Source of the DNA: Streptomyces sp. CB02056
Lineage (GTDB): Bacteria > Actinomycetota > Actinomycetes > Streptomycetales > Streptomycetaceae
Reading direction: 5' to 3'
Assembly: GCF_001905545.1 (NCBI RefSeq)
Contig: NZ_LIPD01000003.1
Location: 717,147-781,146, forward strand
DNA: 64,000 nucleotides
Each line of letters opens with the position of its first letter. Positions within the stretch are counted from its first letter, which is position 1. The notes beneath the pieces were generated by a model. That model was not told the DNA's origin and made no database searches. It saw nothing but the letters and a program-made list of their open reading frames with translations. This document shows, piece by piece, positions 16,575 through 25,830 of this stretch. A program made the translations under genes and the position numbers.

Positions 16575-17444
16575 CTACCCTTCGACCTGCCGGTAGACGA
16601 TGGTGGTGGAGCCCACGACGATTCGCGAGCCGTCGCGGAGCGTAGCGCGCTGGGTGTGCTGTCCGTCCACCACGATGCCGTTGGTGGACCCCAGGTCGAG
16701 CACCATCGAAGGGGTGCCGGGCCGGATCTCGGCGTGCTTGCGGGAGACCCCGGGGTCGTCGATCCGCACGTCCGCCTCGGTCGAGCGGCCGAGCACGCAG
16801 GCCGAGCCGGTGATCTGGTGGCGGGCGCCGTTCACCTCGATCCAGCGGCGCGTCCCGGCGCCGCCGTGGCCCGCGCCGGGGAACGCCCGGACGTTGCCGC
16901 CCGCGGGCGCCGGCTGACCGGGGGGCATCGCGGGGGGCGCGGCCGGCGGCGGGGGCGCGTTGTACTGGCCGGCGCCGGGCTGCTGCCACGGTGCGCCGGG
17001 GGCCGGTGCGGCCGGCGCACGGTCGTAGCCGGGCTGCGGCGGCGCGTACTGCTGCTGCTGCGGGGGCTCCTCGGCGGCGAGGGTGCGGCTGCGCACCCGG
17101 TACAGCCCGGTGTCCAGGTCGTCGGCCTTCTCCAGGTTCACCTGGAGCGGGCCCATGAAGGTGTACCGCTGGGCCTCCGCGTACTCGCGGACCATGCCGG
17201 CCAGTTCGGTGCCGAGCTGCCCGGAGTAGGGGCTCAGCCGCTCGTGGTCGTGCGGGCTCAGTTCGACGATGAAGTCGTTCGGCACGACGGTGCGGTCGCG
17301 GTTCCAGATGCTCGCGTTGTTGTCGCACTCGCGCTGCAGCGCTCCGGCGATCTCCACGGGCTGGACCTCGGACTTGAACACCTTGGCGAAGGTGCCGTTG
17401 ACGAGACCCTCGAGCCGCTGCTCGAACTTCTTCAGCACTCCCAT
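16575..17444 (-). CDS. fhaA: FHA-domain protein FhaA with DUF3662 N-terminus
   Basis: 289 residues from the ATG at 17444 with AAGGGGG upstream; upstream in-frame residues to 17657 lack a ribosome site. The N-terminal DUF3662 domain (residues 1-125, M-G-V-L-K-K-F-E-Q-R-L-E) is followed by a Pro/Gln/Gly-rich linker. The C-terminal FHA domain has G-R-S-T-E-A-D, S-R-K-H-A-E-I and L-G-S-T-N-G-I. FhaA recognises phosphothreonine on PknB-pathway proteins such as the MviN flippase and restrains wall synthesis. It heads the minus-strand run, so the promoter for the cluster should lie in the 420-bp gap before it. Confidence 0.95.
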   Translation of the reverse strand: MGVLKKFEQRLEGLVNGTFAKVFKSEVQPVEIAGALQRECDNNASIWNRDRTVVPNDFIVELSPHDHERLSPYSGQLGTELAGMVREYAEAQRYTFMGPLQVNLEKADDLDTGLYRVRSRTLAAEEPPQQQQYAPPQPGYDRAPAAPAPGAPWQQPGAGQYNAPPPPAAPPAMPPGQPAPAGGNVRAFPGAGHGGAGTRRWIEVNGARHQITGSACVLGRSTEADVRIDDPGVSRKHAEIRPGTPSMVLDLGSTNGIVVDGQHTQRATLRDGSRIVVGSTTIVYRQVEG

Positions 17445-17865
17445 GGGGCACCCCCTTCCAGGGTTCGTTCGCCTGCCTGCCGGCCGGATCCCGCCCGGGA
17501 CCCGGTCGCGCCTCCTACTTGCGGTACTTCCGTACTGATCGTATCCACGCCGGGCCCTTCCGTACGGTTCCCGGACCGTGTGGTGCCCGGGGGTGGGCTC
17601 GGACACACAGGGTGACGCATGTCGGGTACGGCACGCCAGGTGTGCCCGTCGGAGCACCCTTCCGGCAGTCGCACGGGCGTGCGTCGGGCATCGGTTCGGG
17701 TGCCGTGGGCCTCCCCGGACAACGGATTCGGAGCAGCCCCCCAGGTCGTGCTAATGTTTTCCACGTCGGAAGGGCCGCCCGAAAGGGAGGCCGGTCCAGG
17801 AAGCGCGAAGTACCGATGGTACCGAGTGGTTCGGAAGGCCGGTCGGCAACGAGGACAACACCCAT
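17445..17865. other. divergent intergenic region, fhaA and tRNA-Leu
   Basis: 421 bases without a supported gene; the reading frames here are low-complexity shadows. It should carry the minus-strand promoter for fhaA and the plus-strand promoter for tRNA-Leu. A TAATGT at 17753-17758 with TTCGGA 19 bases upstream is a weak candidate promoter for the tRNA. No clear operator or repeat is seen. Confidence 0.4.
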
Positions 17866-17949
17866 GCGCGGGTGGCGGAATAGGCAGACGCGCTGGATTC
17901 AGGTTCCAGTGCCCGAAAGGGCGTGGGGGTTCAACTCCCCCCTCGCGCA
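17866..17949 (+). tRNA. tRNA-Leu (anticodon CAG)
   Basis: 84 bases. The acceptor GCGCGGG pairs with CTCGCGC (one G-U), discriminator A at 17949. The anticodon stem CTGGA/TCCAG encloses TTCAGGT, giving CAG, which reads the CTG leucine codon. A long variable arm (GCCCGAAAGGGC) shows a class II tRNA. The T-arm GGGGG-TTCAACT-CCCCC is perfect. CCA is not encoded, as usual in streptomycetes. Confidence 0.97.
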
Positions 17950-17954
17950 CAGCG

Positions 17955-17990
17955 AAGCCCCGCAGATCTACGGATCTGCGGGGCTTTTTT
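17955..17990 (+). terminator. intrinsic terminator of tRNA-Leu
   Basis: A 14-bp perfect stem (17955-17968 with 17973-17986), TACG loop, then a run of six T. It begins six bases after the tRNA. Confidence 0.95.
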
Positions 17991-18033
17991 GTCGTCCGCT
18001 CCCCGGTGGCGTGGATTTCGGGGGCGGGCGGGA

Positions 18034-19179
18034 TCAGCCGCGGCTGGCCGGGAGTTCGGCGCGGACCTCGAAGCCGCCGTCCTGGGTCGGCCCCGCGGTG
18101 AGGGTGCCGCCCAGCAGCTGGGCGCGCTCGCGCAGGCCGACCAGGCCGTGGCCGCCGCCCGGCAGGGTCTCGGCCGGACGCACCGGCGGGGCCTCGTTGC
18201 GGACCTCGACCCGCAGCCGGCGGCCCTTCGCCCGGACCCGGACGTGCACCGCCGCCTCCGGGGCGTACTTGGTGATGTTGGTGAGCGCCTCCTGGACGGT
18301 GCGGTAGGCGGCCCGCTCGACCGCCTCCGGCCACGGGCGGTCGCCGGGGACCAGCTCGGTGTCCGCGGCCAGGCCGCTCTGCTCGATCAGCCGGGGCAGG
18401 TCGGCCAGCCGGGGCTGCGGGGCGAGCGGGGCGTCCGGCAGCCCGCCGGTGCCGCGCAGCACCCCGACCATCTGCCGCAGCTCGTCCAGGGTCCGTACGG
18501 ACAGTTCCCGGATGGTGCGGGCGGCGGTCACCGCGGCCGGGTCGGGGCTGCTCACCTGGAGTGCGCCCGCCTGGATGCTGATCAGGCTGACCTGGTGCGA
18601 GACCACGTCGTGCATCTCCCGGGCCAGCCGGCCGCGCTCGCTGATCAGCACCCGCTCGGCCAGCAGCCGACTCTCCCGCTCCTGGCCGCGGGTCAGCTCG
18701 TCCAGCCGGGCGGCCAGCTCCCGCCGGGTGCGGGCGAGCAGACCGGTGGCGGCCGGGCCGGCCGCCAGCATCACGGCCTGGATGGCGTCCAGCGCGGTGG
18801 CGCGGCTGAGGTCGAGGACGTCCTGGGGCAGCGGCCAGTGGAAGAACTCGACCAGCGCGAACAGGACGCCGCAGGGGATCACGACCCGGGGGCGGGGGCG
18901 CTCGGCGGCCACCGAGTAGACGGCCGTGATCGGGGCCAGCCAGATCTCGTCCACCCAGCTGCCCGGCATGGTGAGGAGCAGCGCCACCACCGGGAAGCGG
19001 CGGCGCCAGAACAGGGCGACGGCGGCCAGCGTGGACAGCGCCACCTGCCACCAGGCGGCCTCCCGGGCCACCAGGGCGGCGTCCAGCAGGGCGTACAGGA
19101 CGGGCAGCAGCAGCATCAGCCAGGGGGCGGTGCACCAGGCCGGCAGCCGTCGGGACGGCAGTTGGTCGGCGGTCGTCAT
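18034..19179 (-). CDS. NarL-family sensor histidine kinase (HisKA_3)
   Basis: 381 residues. The ATG at 19179 is in an ATGA overlap with the response-regulator stop. Four or five membrane helices in residues 15-150 form a small sensor without a large outer domain. The dimerisation domain follows, with phosphoacceptor His190 in R-L-A-R-E-M-H-D-V-V-S-H. A HATPase_c domain ends the protein (E-A-L-T-N-I-T-K-Y-A and G-G-G-H-G-L-V-G-L). It would phosphorylate the adjacent regulator; the stimulus is unknown. Genes around it (envelope functions) hint at a membrane signal, but that is inference. Confidence 0.93.
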   Translation of the reverse strand: MTTADQLPSRRLPAWCTAPWLMLLLPVLYALLDAALVAREAAWWQVALSTLAAVALFWRRRFPVVALLLTMPGSWVDEIWLAPITAVYSVAAERPRPRVVIPCGVLFALVEFFHWPLPQDVLDLSRATALDAIQAVMLAAGPAATGLLARTRRELAARLDELTRGQERESRLLAERVLISERGRLAREMHDVVSHQVSLISIQAGALQVSSPDPAAVTAARTIRELSVRTLDELRQMVGVLRGTGGLPDAPLAPQPRLADLPRLIEQSGLAADTELVPGDRPWPEAVERAAYRTVQEALTNITKYAPEAAVHVRVRAKGRRLRVEVRNEAPPVRPAETLPGGGHGLVGLRERAQLLGGTLTAGPTQDGGFEVRAELPASRG

Positions 19180-19832
19180 GCCCCGTCGCCGGGCTTGGGC
19201 CGGACCAGACCGGCCCGGTGGGCCAGGACGGCGGCCTGGACCCGGTTGGCGGCGCCGAGCTTGCCGAGGATCGCGCTGATGTGGTCCTTGACCGTGCCGG
19301 TGCCGAGGAACAGCCGGTCGGCGATCTCGGCGTTGGACAGGCCCTCGCCGAGCAGCGAGAGCACGTCCAGCTCGCGGCCGGTGAGGGTGCGGGCGAGCGC
19401 GGTGGCCTCGGCGTCCGGGCCGCCGCCGTCCACGTAGCCGCCGATCACGGTGCGGGTGACGGTCGGGGAGAGGATGTTGCCGCCGGCCGCGAGCACCCGG
19501 ACGGCGTGCACCAGCTGGTCGGGGGCGGTGTCCTTGAGCAGGAAGCCGGCCGCGCCGGCCCGCAGCGCGGTGCCGATGTACTCGTCGGTGTCGAAGGTGG
19601 TGAGCATCGCCACGGCGGGCGGGTCGGGCAGGGCGCGCAGGCGGCGCAGCACCGAGATGCCGTCGAGGTCGGGCATCCGGATGTCGAGCAGCACCACGTG
19701 CGGGCGCAGCCGCTGGACGTGCTCCTCGGCCTGCCCGCCGGAGCAGTCGCCGACCACCTCCAGGTCGGCGGCGGAGCCGACGATCAGCCCCAGGCCGGAG
19801 CGGACCAGGATCTCGTCGTCGACGATCAGCAC
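19176..19832 (-). CDS. NarL/FixJ-family response regulator
   Basis: 218 residues from a GTG at 19832. The receiver domain has the acidic pair D-D-E at 5-7, phosphoacceptor Asp50 (V-V-L-L-D-I-R), Thr in M-L-T-T-F-D and Lys in L-L-K-D-T. A LuxR-type HTH (about residues 148-210, L-T-G-R-E-L-D-V-L and G-T-V-K-D-H-I) ends it. The start is odd: GAGGAGG lies five bases before an ATC codon (19845-19847), which would give M-T-T-T-R before V-L-I-V-D-D, the usual length for the family. The GTG used here is 20 bases from that site. Cotranscribed ahead of the kinase. Confidence 0.92.
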   Translation of the reverse strand: MLIVDDEILVRSGLGLIVGSAADLEVVGDCSGGQAEEHVQRLRPHVVLLDIRMPDLDGISVLRRLRALPDPPAVAMLTTFDTDEYIGTALRAGAAGFLLKDTAPDQLVHAVRVLAAGGNILSPTVTRTVIGGYVDGGGPDAEATALARTLTGRELDVLSLLGEGLSNAEIADRLFLGTGTVKDHISAILGKLGAANRVQAAVLAHRAGLVRPKPGDGA

Positions 19833-20167
19833 GCGGGTGGTGGTGATGGTGCCTCCTCGGTTCGGGCGGCCGGGTCGGGGCGGTCCGCGTGGGTCGTTTC
19901 GAGGGTAGGGGTAGGCGGGGCGGGGTGCCGAACGTGCGGCGGGCGGTCACCCCCGCCGTTCGGCGGGGGTGGGAATCCGCTACCCGGTTCACGCAATTCT
20001 CAGGCTGGGTGGGGAAACATGGAGTTGGCTGACTCTTTTCCGGCCGCTTCTCCATTTCGGGCGGTCGGCCGGGCGAGGTCGCCGGTCAGTCCGTCGGGCC
20101 CGAGCGGGCGCCCGGCGCCGGGCCGTTCGCGGATGCGCCCCACCATCTGATCGTTTGGAATTGAGCT
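19833..20167. other. divergent intergenic region with 10-bp hairpin
   Basis: 335 bases between the response regulator and the lysyltransferase-like gene. A perfect 10-bp hairpin lies at 19949-19970 (ACCCCCGCCG, TT, then its complement). A relatively A/T-rich stretch at 20000-20060 may hold the plus-strand promoter. No gene is supported here. Confidence 0.4.
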
Positions 20168-21997
20168 GTGTCGTCCACTGTGAAGTCGGAGCCGTCCGCC
20201 ACGTCCCCCGGGCCCCGGCCCGTCGACGAGCCCGGTCGCTGGCGTCCGAGGGCCGCCGCGGCCTCCGTCTGGTACCTGCGGCTGATCGCGCTGCTGAACG
20301 TGGCGACGGTCCTGCTGGTGCCCTTCCGGAACCAGGTCAGCGAGCACAACGAGGGTGAGTACTTCACCCCGTACCTGATGACCTCCGGGCTGGCCAGCGC
20401 GGTGCTGTCGGTCTTCCTCGCGATCGCGATGCGGCGGCGCAAGCGGGCCGCGTGGATCTTCAACACGGCGCTCGGCGGTCTCTTCGCGCTGCTCTACCTG
20501 GCGTTCATGCTGGTGCCGGACGAGCGCTTCAACAGGCACCCGCTCAACTACTTCTCCACTGTCCTGACCTGCCTGTTCGTCCTGGCGCTGCTGGTCGGGC
20601 GGAAGGAGTTCACGTCCAAGGGCGACAGCTCCAACCCGAAGACCGCGGCGGCCACCTTCGTCGGCGGGCTGGCGTTCGGCGGCGGGGTCGGGGCGCTGCT
20701 GGTCTGGATGACCAACGAGCTCTCCGGCGCCGGCTTCTGGGACCTGTTTCGGTACTCGGTCGGCCGGATGATCACGATCACCCCGACCGAGCACCTGCGC
20801 TCGGTGATCGCCGCGCCGACCTGGGTGAACGCCGCGATCAACGCGATGGGCGCGGTGCTCTTCCTGCTGGTGCTGTACGTCGCCTTCCGCAGCCCGCGCG
20901 GCAAGGAGCTGCTCACCGCCGAGGACGAGGCCAGGCTGCGCGGGCTGCTGGACAAGCAGGGCGAGCGGGACTCGCTCGGCTACTTCGCGCTGCGCCGGGA
21001 CAAGGCGGTGGTCTTCTCCCCCAGCGGCAAGGCGGCGGTCACCTACCGGGTCATCGGCGGCGTCTCGCTCGCCTCGGGCGACCCGATCGGGGACCCGGAG
21101 GCCTGGCCGGGCGCGATCGACGCCTGGCTGTCCGAGGCCCGCGAGCACGCCTGGGCGCCGGCCGTGATGGGCGCCTCCGAGGAGGCCGGGGTGATCTACG
21201 CCCGGCACGGGCTGGACGCGCTGGAGCTGGGCGACGAGGCGATCGTCGAGCTGGACGAGTTCTCGCTGGACGGCCGCGCGATGCGGGTGGTCCGGCAGGC
21301 CTACAACCGGGTCAAGCGGGCCGGGTACACGGTGCGGATCCGCCGGCACGAGGACATCTCCGAGGCGGAGATGGCCGAGCTGGTGGCCAAGGCCGACGAG
21401 TGGCGCGACGGGGCGACCGAGCGCGGCTTCTCGATGGCGCTCGGCCGGCTCGGCGACCCGGGCGACGGCCGCTGCGTGATGCTGGAGTGCCACGACGGGG
21501 ACGGCGAGCTCAAGGCGCTGCTGAGCTTCGTGCCGTGGGGCCCGGACGGGCTCTCGCTGGACCTGATGCGCCGGGCCCGGGACACCGAGAACGGCCTGAT
21601 GGAGTTCATGGTCATCGAGCTGCTGCAGCGCGCCGACGAGGTCGGGCTGAAGCGGGTGTCGCTGAACTTCGCGATGTTCCGTTCCGTCTTCGAGCGCGGT
21701 TCGCGCCTCGGCGCCGGCCCGGTGCTGCGGCTGTGGCGCTCGATCCTGGGATTCTTCTCGCGCTGGTGGCAGATCGAGTCGCTGTACCGCGCCAATGCCA
21801 AGTACCGCCCGATCTGGGAACCGCGTTACCTGCTCTTCGAGAAGAGCAGCGAGATTCCGCGGATCGGTATCGCGAGCGCGCGCGCCGAGGGTTTCATCGT
21901 GGCGCCGAGCCTGCCCGCCCTGTTCCGCCGCCGGCACGCCCGGGCCGCCGTGGTGGCGCCGCGGGTCCCGGTGGCGGCCCGGGACGGGAAGGGGTAG
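20168..21997 (+). CDS. MprF/LpiA-like phosphatidylglycerol lysyltransferase domain protein
   Basis: 609 residues from a GTG at 20168. Six or seven membrane helices occupy residues 35-245, shorter than the 14-helix flippase part of classical MprF. The C-terminal DUF2156 catalytic domain (about 265-570) has Y-F-A-L-R-R-D-K, S-P-S-G-K-A-A-V-T-Y-R and the late L-Y-R-A-N-A-K-Y-R-P-I-W-x-P-R-Y motif of aminoacyl-phosphatidylglycerol synthases. Related proteins transfer lysine or another aminoacyl group from tRNA to phosphatidylglycerol, raising resistance to cationic peptides. No lysyl-tRNA synthetase domain is fused. The amino acid used cannot be read from sequence. Confidence 0.87.
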   Translation: MSSTVKSEPSATSPGPRPVDEPGRWRPRAAAASVWYLRLIALLNVATVLLVPFRNQVSEHNEGEYFTPYLMTSGLASAVLSVFLAIAMRRRKRAAWIFNTALGGLFALLYLAFMLVPDERFNRHPLNYFSTVLTCLFVLALLVGRKEFTSKGDSSNPKTAAATFVGGLAFGGGVGALLVWMTNELSGAGFWDLFRYSVGRMITITPTEHLRSVIAAPTWVNAAINAMGAVLFLLVLYVAFRSPRGKELLTAEDEARLRGLLDKQGERDSLGYFALRRDKAVVFSPSGKAAVTYRVIGGVSLASGDPIGDPEAWPGAIDAWLSEAREHAWAPAVMGASEEAGVIYARHGLDALELGDEAIVELDEFSLDGRAMRVVRQAYNRVKRAGYTVRIRRHEDISEAEMAELVAKADEWRDGATERGFSMALGRLGDPGDGRCVMLECHDGDGELKALLSFVPWGPDGLSLDLMRRARDTENGLMEFMVIELLQRADEVGLKRVSLNFAMFRSVFERGSRLGAGPVLRLWRSILGFFSRWWQIESLYRANAKYRPIWEPRYLLFEKSSEIPRIGIASARAEGFIVAPSLPALFRRRHARAAVVAPRVPVAARDGKG

Positions 21998-22163
21998 CCC
22001 TCCGTCGGGGGGCGGAGGGGACCGGCCGGTCGAATTGGGGGGCTGATGGGGGGATTGCCTCCCCCCAGAGGATGACCCGACTCCCCATCCGTGCCGATGT
22101 GGCTTTGTTAACTGGCTTCTAATGTTGGAGTAGTAGAGCGTTCGGGGATTCGGAGAAACTGTT

Positions 22164-22967
22164 GTGATGCACAGGACCCACGCGGGGGGCGTGCGAAAGG
22201 GGCCGCTGGCAATCGCCGGAGCGGCCGCTGTCGCCGAGTGGGGAACGCTGTTCGCGACGGTCCGGGATGCGGTGGTGCGAAAGAAGTTCGCCGCCGTTCC
22301 CCTGGCCACCGTCGCGACGTTTCTGATCCTGCTGTTCAGCGTCGTCCAGCACCTGCCGGGCGGCGAGCGTTTCGTGAACAACATCGGGGTGGTGCGGGCG
22401 GCGCTGCCGCTGGACGTCTCGCTGCTGCGGACCCCGCTCTCGCTGTACGTGCCGGCGCTGGACCTTCCGGTCTGGGGGGCGCTGGCCCAGGTGTTCGTGG
22501 TCTTCTCGATCGCCGAGATCGTGCTCGGCCGGCGGATGACCCTGGTGGTCGCCTACACCTGCACCCTGGCGGGCACGCTGTTCGCCCGGGTCGGCGTGGC
22601 GATCGGGCCGCACCACCTGTTCGGCTTCCCGAAGTGGGTCGCCTACGTGCGGGACACCGGGCCCTCGGCCGCGGTGGTGGCGCTGGCGATCTGCATCGCG
22701 TTCCGCTGCCGGGCCTGGCTCACCGCCGGCCTGGTGGTGGCGGTGATGATCGGCGAGGCGGTCGTGCTGCCGAACCTGGCCGGTCTGGAGCACGTGGTCG
22801 CGGTGATCACCGCGCTGCTGATCGCCGTCTCGGTCGAGGTCTTCGGGGACTTCTGGCCGCGGGTGCTGGCCGGGGTCGGCGCCGCCGCCTCGGTGGCCGC
22901 GGCCGCCTCGCGGGAGGTCGCGGTGGAGGCCCGTCGGCGCACCTCGGCGGGGGCCGTCATCCCCTGA
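22164..22967 (+). CDS. rhomboid-like membrane protein
   Basis: 267 residues; GTG at 22164 or the adjacent ATG at 22167 may start it. Six membrane helices from residue 48 follow a basic N-terminus. The overall topology and an A-E-I-V-L-G-R-R-M-T turn after the second or third helix resemble the rhomboid-like (catalytically dead) family of actinobacteria. I see no G-x-S-G motif, so protease activity is not expected. It follows the lysyltransferase-like gene by 167 bp and ends before a clear terminator. Function unknown. Confidence 0.7.
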   Translation: MMHRTHAGGVRKGPLAIAGAAAVAEWGTLFATVRDAVVRKKFAAVPLATVATFLILLFSVVQHLPGGERFVNNIGVVRAALPLDVSLLRTPLSLYVPALDLPVWGALAQVFVVFSIAEIVLGRRMTLVVAYTCTLAGTLFARVGVAIGPHHLFGFPKWVAYVRDTGPSAAVVALAICIAFRCRAWLTAGLVVAVMIGEAVVLPNLAGLEHVVAVITALLIAVSVEVFGDFWPRVLAGVGAAASVAAAASREVAVEARRRTSAGAVIP

Positions 22968-22989
22968 CGGGCGCCGACCGCGCTCAAGC

Positions 22990-23019
22990 CGGCCGCGTAC
23001 GGGTGCCCGTACGCGGCCG
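22990..23019. terminator. 14-bp perfect hairpin
   Basis: Stem 22990-23003 with 23006-23019, two-base loop. It lies between the convergent rhomboid-like gene and the SpoIIE-type phosphatase gene. Confidence 0.85.
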
Positions 23020-23049
23020 TTCGGTGTCCGGGGCCCGTCGGCGCGGCCG

Positions 23050-25830
23050 TCAGGCGTGCGGGAGCGGGAGCTCGAACCAGACGACCTTGCCCACCGCCTT
23101 GCGGGCGGTGCCCCAGCGTTCGGCGAGCTTGGTGACCAGGGTGAGGCCGCGGCCGGTCTCGCCGAGCTGCTCGGCCGGCTCCAGCGAGGGCAGGTTGTGG
23201 TTGTCGTCGCTGACCTCGACCAGCAGTTTGTCCACCCGGATCAGCTGGAGCTTCACGGTGTCCCGGGCGACCCGGACGGCGTTCGTCACCAGCTCGCTGA
23301 CCAGCAGCTCGGTGGTGTCGCTGAGCGCCTCCAGGTGCCAGCCGGCCAGCTGCTCGCGGACCAGCGAGCGGGCCCGGCCGACCTCGCGGTGGTCCACGGT
23401 GAGGTCCCAGGTGGCCACCTCGGACGGGGCGACCCCGTCGAAGCGGGCCACCAGCAGGGCGACGTCGTCCTTGCGGTCGTCCGAGTGCAGCCGGCGCAGC
23501 ACCACGTCGCAGGCCTGCTCGGGGCTCTGCCGGGGGTCGATCAGGTTGCCGCAGAGCGCGGCCAGGCCGGCTCCTATGTCCCCGCCCCGGACCTCGACCA
23601 GGCCGTCGGTGCAGAGCACCAGCATCGAGCCGTCCGAGACGTCGATGGTCTTGGCGACGAACGGCACCCCGCCGACGCCGATCGGCGCGCCGGCCGGGAT
23701 CTCCAGCAGCTCGCCGGTGCCGTCCGGGTGCACCAGTACGGGCGGGACGTGGCCGGCGCTGGCCAGCTCGCAGGTCCGGTTGATCGGGTCGTAGACCGCG
23801 TACAGGCAGGTCGCGAGGTGGTCGTCGCCGAGCTTGTGGGCCAGGTTGTCCAGGTGGCGCAGCAGCTGGCCGGGCGGCAGGTCCAGGGCGGCGAGGGTCT
23901 GCATCGCGGTGCGGAAGCGGCCCATCGCGGCGGCCGAGTGGATGCCGTGGCCCATCACGTCGCCGACCACCAGGGCGACCCGGCTGCCGGGCAGCTGGAT
24001 CGCGTCGAACCAGTCGCCGCCGACCTCGGCCTTGGGGTCGCCGGGCAGGTAGCGGTGGGCGATCTGCACGCCGGGGATCTGCGGCGGGCGGGTCGGGATC
24101 ATCGAGCGCTGCAGGGTGGTGGCGACCCTGGCCTCGGCGCGGTGCAGCCGGGCGTTGTCCAGCGACAGCGCGGCGCGGACGGCCAGCTCCTTGAGGGTCG
24201 CGGCGTCGCTCTCGTCGAAGGGCGCGCGGTCCGGCAGCCGGAGCAGCTTGAGGATGCCCAGCACGGTGCCGCGGGCGGAGAGCGGGACGACCAGCATCGA
24301 GCGGCCGGTGACCACCGGGGTCAGCCGGGCGTCGCCGAGCGCGATCGCGTAGTCGACCGCGACGTCCGGGCTGACCACCGGGACCAGCACCGGCTGGTTC
24401 AGCTGGAGGGCCATCCCGGGCGGGGTGCGGCGGGGCATGCTGACCAGCGAGCCCTCGGAGAGCACGTGGTCCCAGACGCCGCCGGTCTCGTTGTAGACCA
24501 GGGCGACCCGGCGCAGCATGGTGTCGTCGTCCGGGCGGGCGGCCGGCAGCTCGGAGTCCGAGATCAGCCCGTCCACCAGGTCCACGCAGGCGAAGTCGGC
24601 GACCCGGGGGACCAGCACCTGGCAGAGCTCGTGGGCGGTGAAGCCGAGGTCCAGCGTGGTGCCGACCTTGCCGCCGACCTCGTTCAGCAGGGCCAGCTGC
24701 TCGCCGGCCTGCCCGTTGGTGAGGAACGGGCCGAGCCGGCCGCCGGTCGGGCCCTCGCCGCCCGCGGGGGCGGGGACCGGGACGGTGGCGGGCGGGGCCT
24801 GGTCGGTGCGCAGCGGCGGACGGCCGGTGGCGGACGGCTCGACGGTGGCGTGCTCGATGGCTGCGGCTCCTGCGGTGGGCGGGGGCACCTCCCGGCCGGA
24901 GGCGGGGGGAGGGACGGACGGGCCGGCGCCCGCCGAGCCGCCGCCGACGGCGGCCACCGGCCGGACGGCGGAGGGGGCCGCGGGCTGGGCGGCGGGGCGG
25001 TCCGGGGTCTCGCGCTGGACGGGCAGCGGGCCGGGCGGCCGGCGGCCGGGCGCGCCCTGCTCGGGCTGCGGCGGCGGGCCGACCCGGGCGACCCGCTGCT
25101 GGGGCGTCGGGTAGCGGCGGCCGAGGCCGGCGGCCGCCTGCGCCCTGCCGGTCTGGGCGTCGGCGGGCAGCACCGGCAGCACGGTGGCCGGGTCCAGCCG
25201 CAGGGCGGGCAGTCCGCCCCGTTCCAGCGCGGCCAGCAGCGCCGCGCGGTGGGCGGCGGGCAGCAGCCGGACCAGCGGCTCGGGCACCGGCAGGCCGGCC
25301 GGGGTGAGCGCCGCGGCCAGGGCGTGGAAGCCGCCCCGGACGCCGGGCGCGGCGGCGAAGGGGAGCAGCCGCTCGCCGAGCGCGAGCCGCGGCCCGGTGG
25401 CGCGCAGCGGGCGGGCGTCGGCGGCCAGCGCCAGCAGCCCGCCGACCGGGCCGGGCAGCGGGTACGCCCACCAGAGCACGTCGCGCTGGTGCTCCTCGCG
25501 GTCGGTGACGGTCAGCCTTCCGATCCAGGGGCGGCCGTCGGCGGTCCGCTCGGCGAGGGTGTCGAACGCGTCGCAGGGGCGGCGGACGGAGCAGCGTTCG
25601 AGCACCCGCGACTCCAGGGCGGGCAGCAGGCCGGAGGCCGGGCGGTCGTGGGCGACGTCGGCGCGGTGGCCGAAGAGCTCCTCGGCGGCCCGCCCCCACT
25701 GCGCGATCCGGCCGGACCGGTCGACCAGGACGGGGGCGAGCCGGACCAGGGCGGCCACCCCCGTCGGGTGGTCGCCCGGCGCGGTTCCGTCGCCCGCCGG
25801 CCGCGGTGTGGAGTTGGACTCGGCCACCAT
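23050..25830 (-). CDS. SpoIIE-type PP2C phosphatase with PAS, GAF and HATPase domains
   Basis: 926 residues from the ATG at 25830 (GGGAG 12 bases upstream); a GTG at 25938 is an alternative. Domains in order: PAS-like (about 35-120, L-V-D-R-S-G-R-I-A-Q-W), a long Pro/Ala/Arg-rich linker, GAF (about 380-560), and a SpoIIE phosphatase. The phosphatase has E-V-G-G-D-W-F-D and G-D-V-M-G-H-G near residue 623. An RsbW-like HATPase ends it (about 795-925, S-E-L-V-T-N-A-V and G-R-G-L-T-L-V). Such proteins act in partner-switching on anti-sigma/anti-anti-sigma pairs and are abundant in Streptomyces. Having phosphatase and kinase-like ATPase modules together suggests it both sets and resets its target. 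No sigma factor is adjacent. Confidence 0.92.
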   Translation of the reverse strand: MVAESNSTPRPAGDGTAPGDHPTGVAALVRLAPVLVDRSGRIAQWGRAAEELFGHRADVAHDRPASGLLPALESRVLERCSVRRPCDAFDTLAERTADGRPWIGRLTVTDREEHQRDVLWWAYPLPGPVGGLLALAADARPLRATGPRLALGERLLPFAAAPGVRGGFHALAAALTPAGLPVPEPLVRLLPAAHRAALLAALERGGLPALRLDPATVLPVLPADAQTGRAQAAAGLGRRYPTPQQRVARVGPPPQPEQGAPGRRPPGPLPVQRETPDRPAAQPAAPSAVRPVAAVGGGSAGAGPSVPPPASGREVPPPTAGAAAIEHATVEPSATGRPPLRTDQAPPATVPVPAPAGGEGPTGGRLGPFLTNGQAGEQLALLNEVGGKVGTTLDLGFTAHELCQVLVPRVADFACVDLVDGLISDSELPAARPDDDTMLRRVALVYNETGGVWDHVLSEGSLVSMPRRTPPGMALQLNQPVLVPVVSPDVAVDYAIALGDARLTPVVTGRSMLVVPLSARGTVLGILKLLRLPDRAPFDESDAATLKELAVRAALSLDNARLHRAEARVATTLQRSMIPTRPPQIPGVQIAHRYLPGDPKAEVGGDWFDAIQLPGSRVALVVGDVMGHGIHSAAAMGRFRTAMQTLAALDLPPGQLLRHLDNLAHKLGDDHLATCLYAVYDPINRTCELASAGHVPPVLVHPDGTGELLEIPAGAPIGVGGVPFVAKTIDVSDGSMLVLCTDGLVEVRGGDIGAGLAALCGNLIDPRQSPEQACDVVLRRLHSDDRKDDVALLVARFDGVAPSEVATWDLTVDHREVGRARSLVREQLAGWHLEALSDTTELLVSELVTNAVRVARDTVKLQLIRVDKLLVEVSDDNHNLPSLEPAEQLGETGRGLTLVTKLAERWGTARKAVGKVVWFELPLPHA

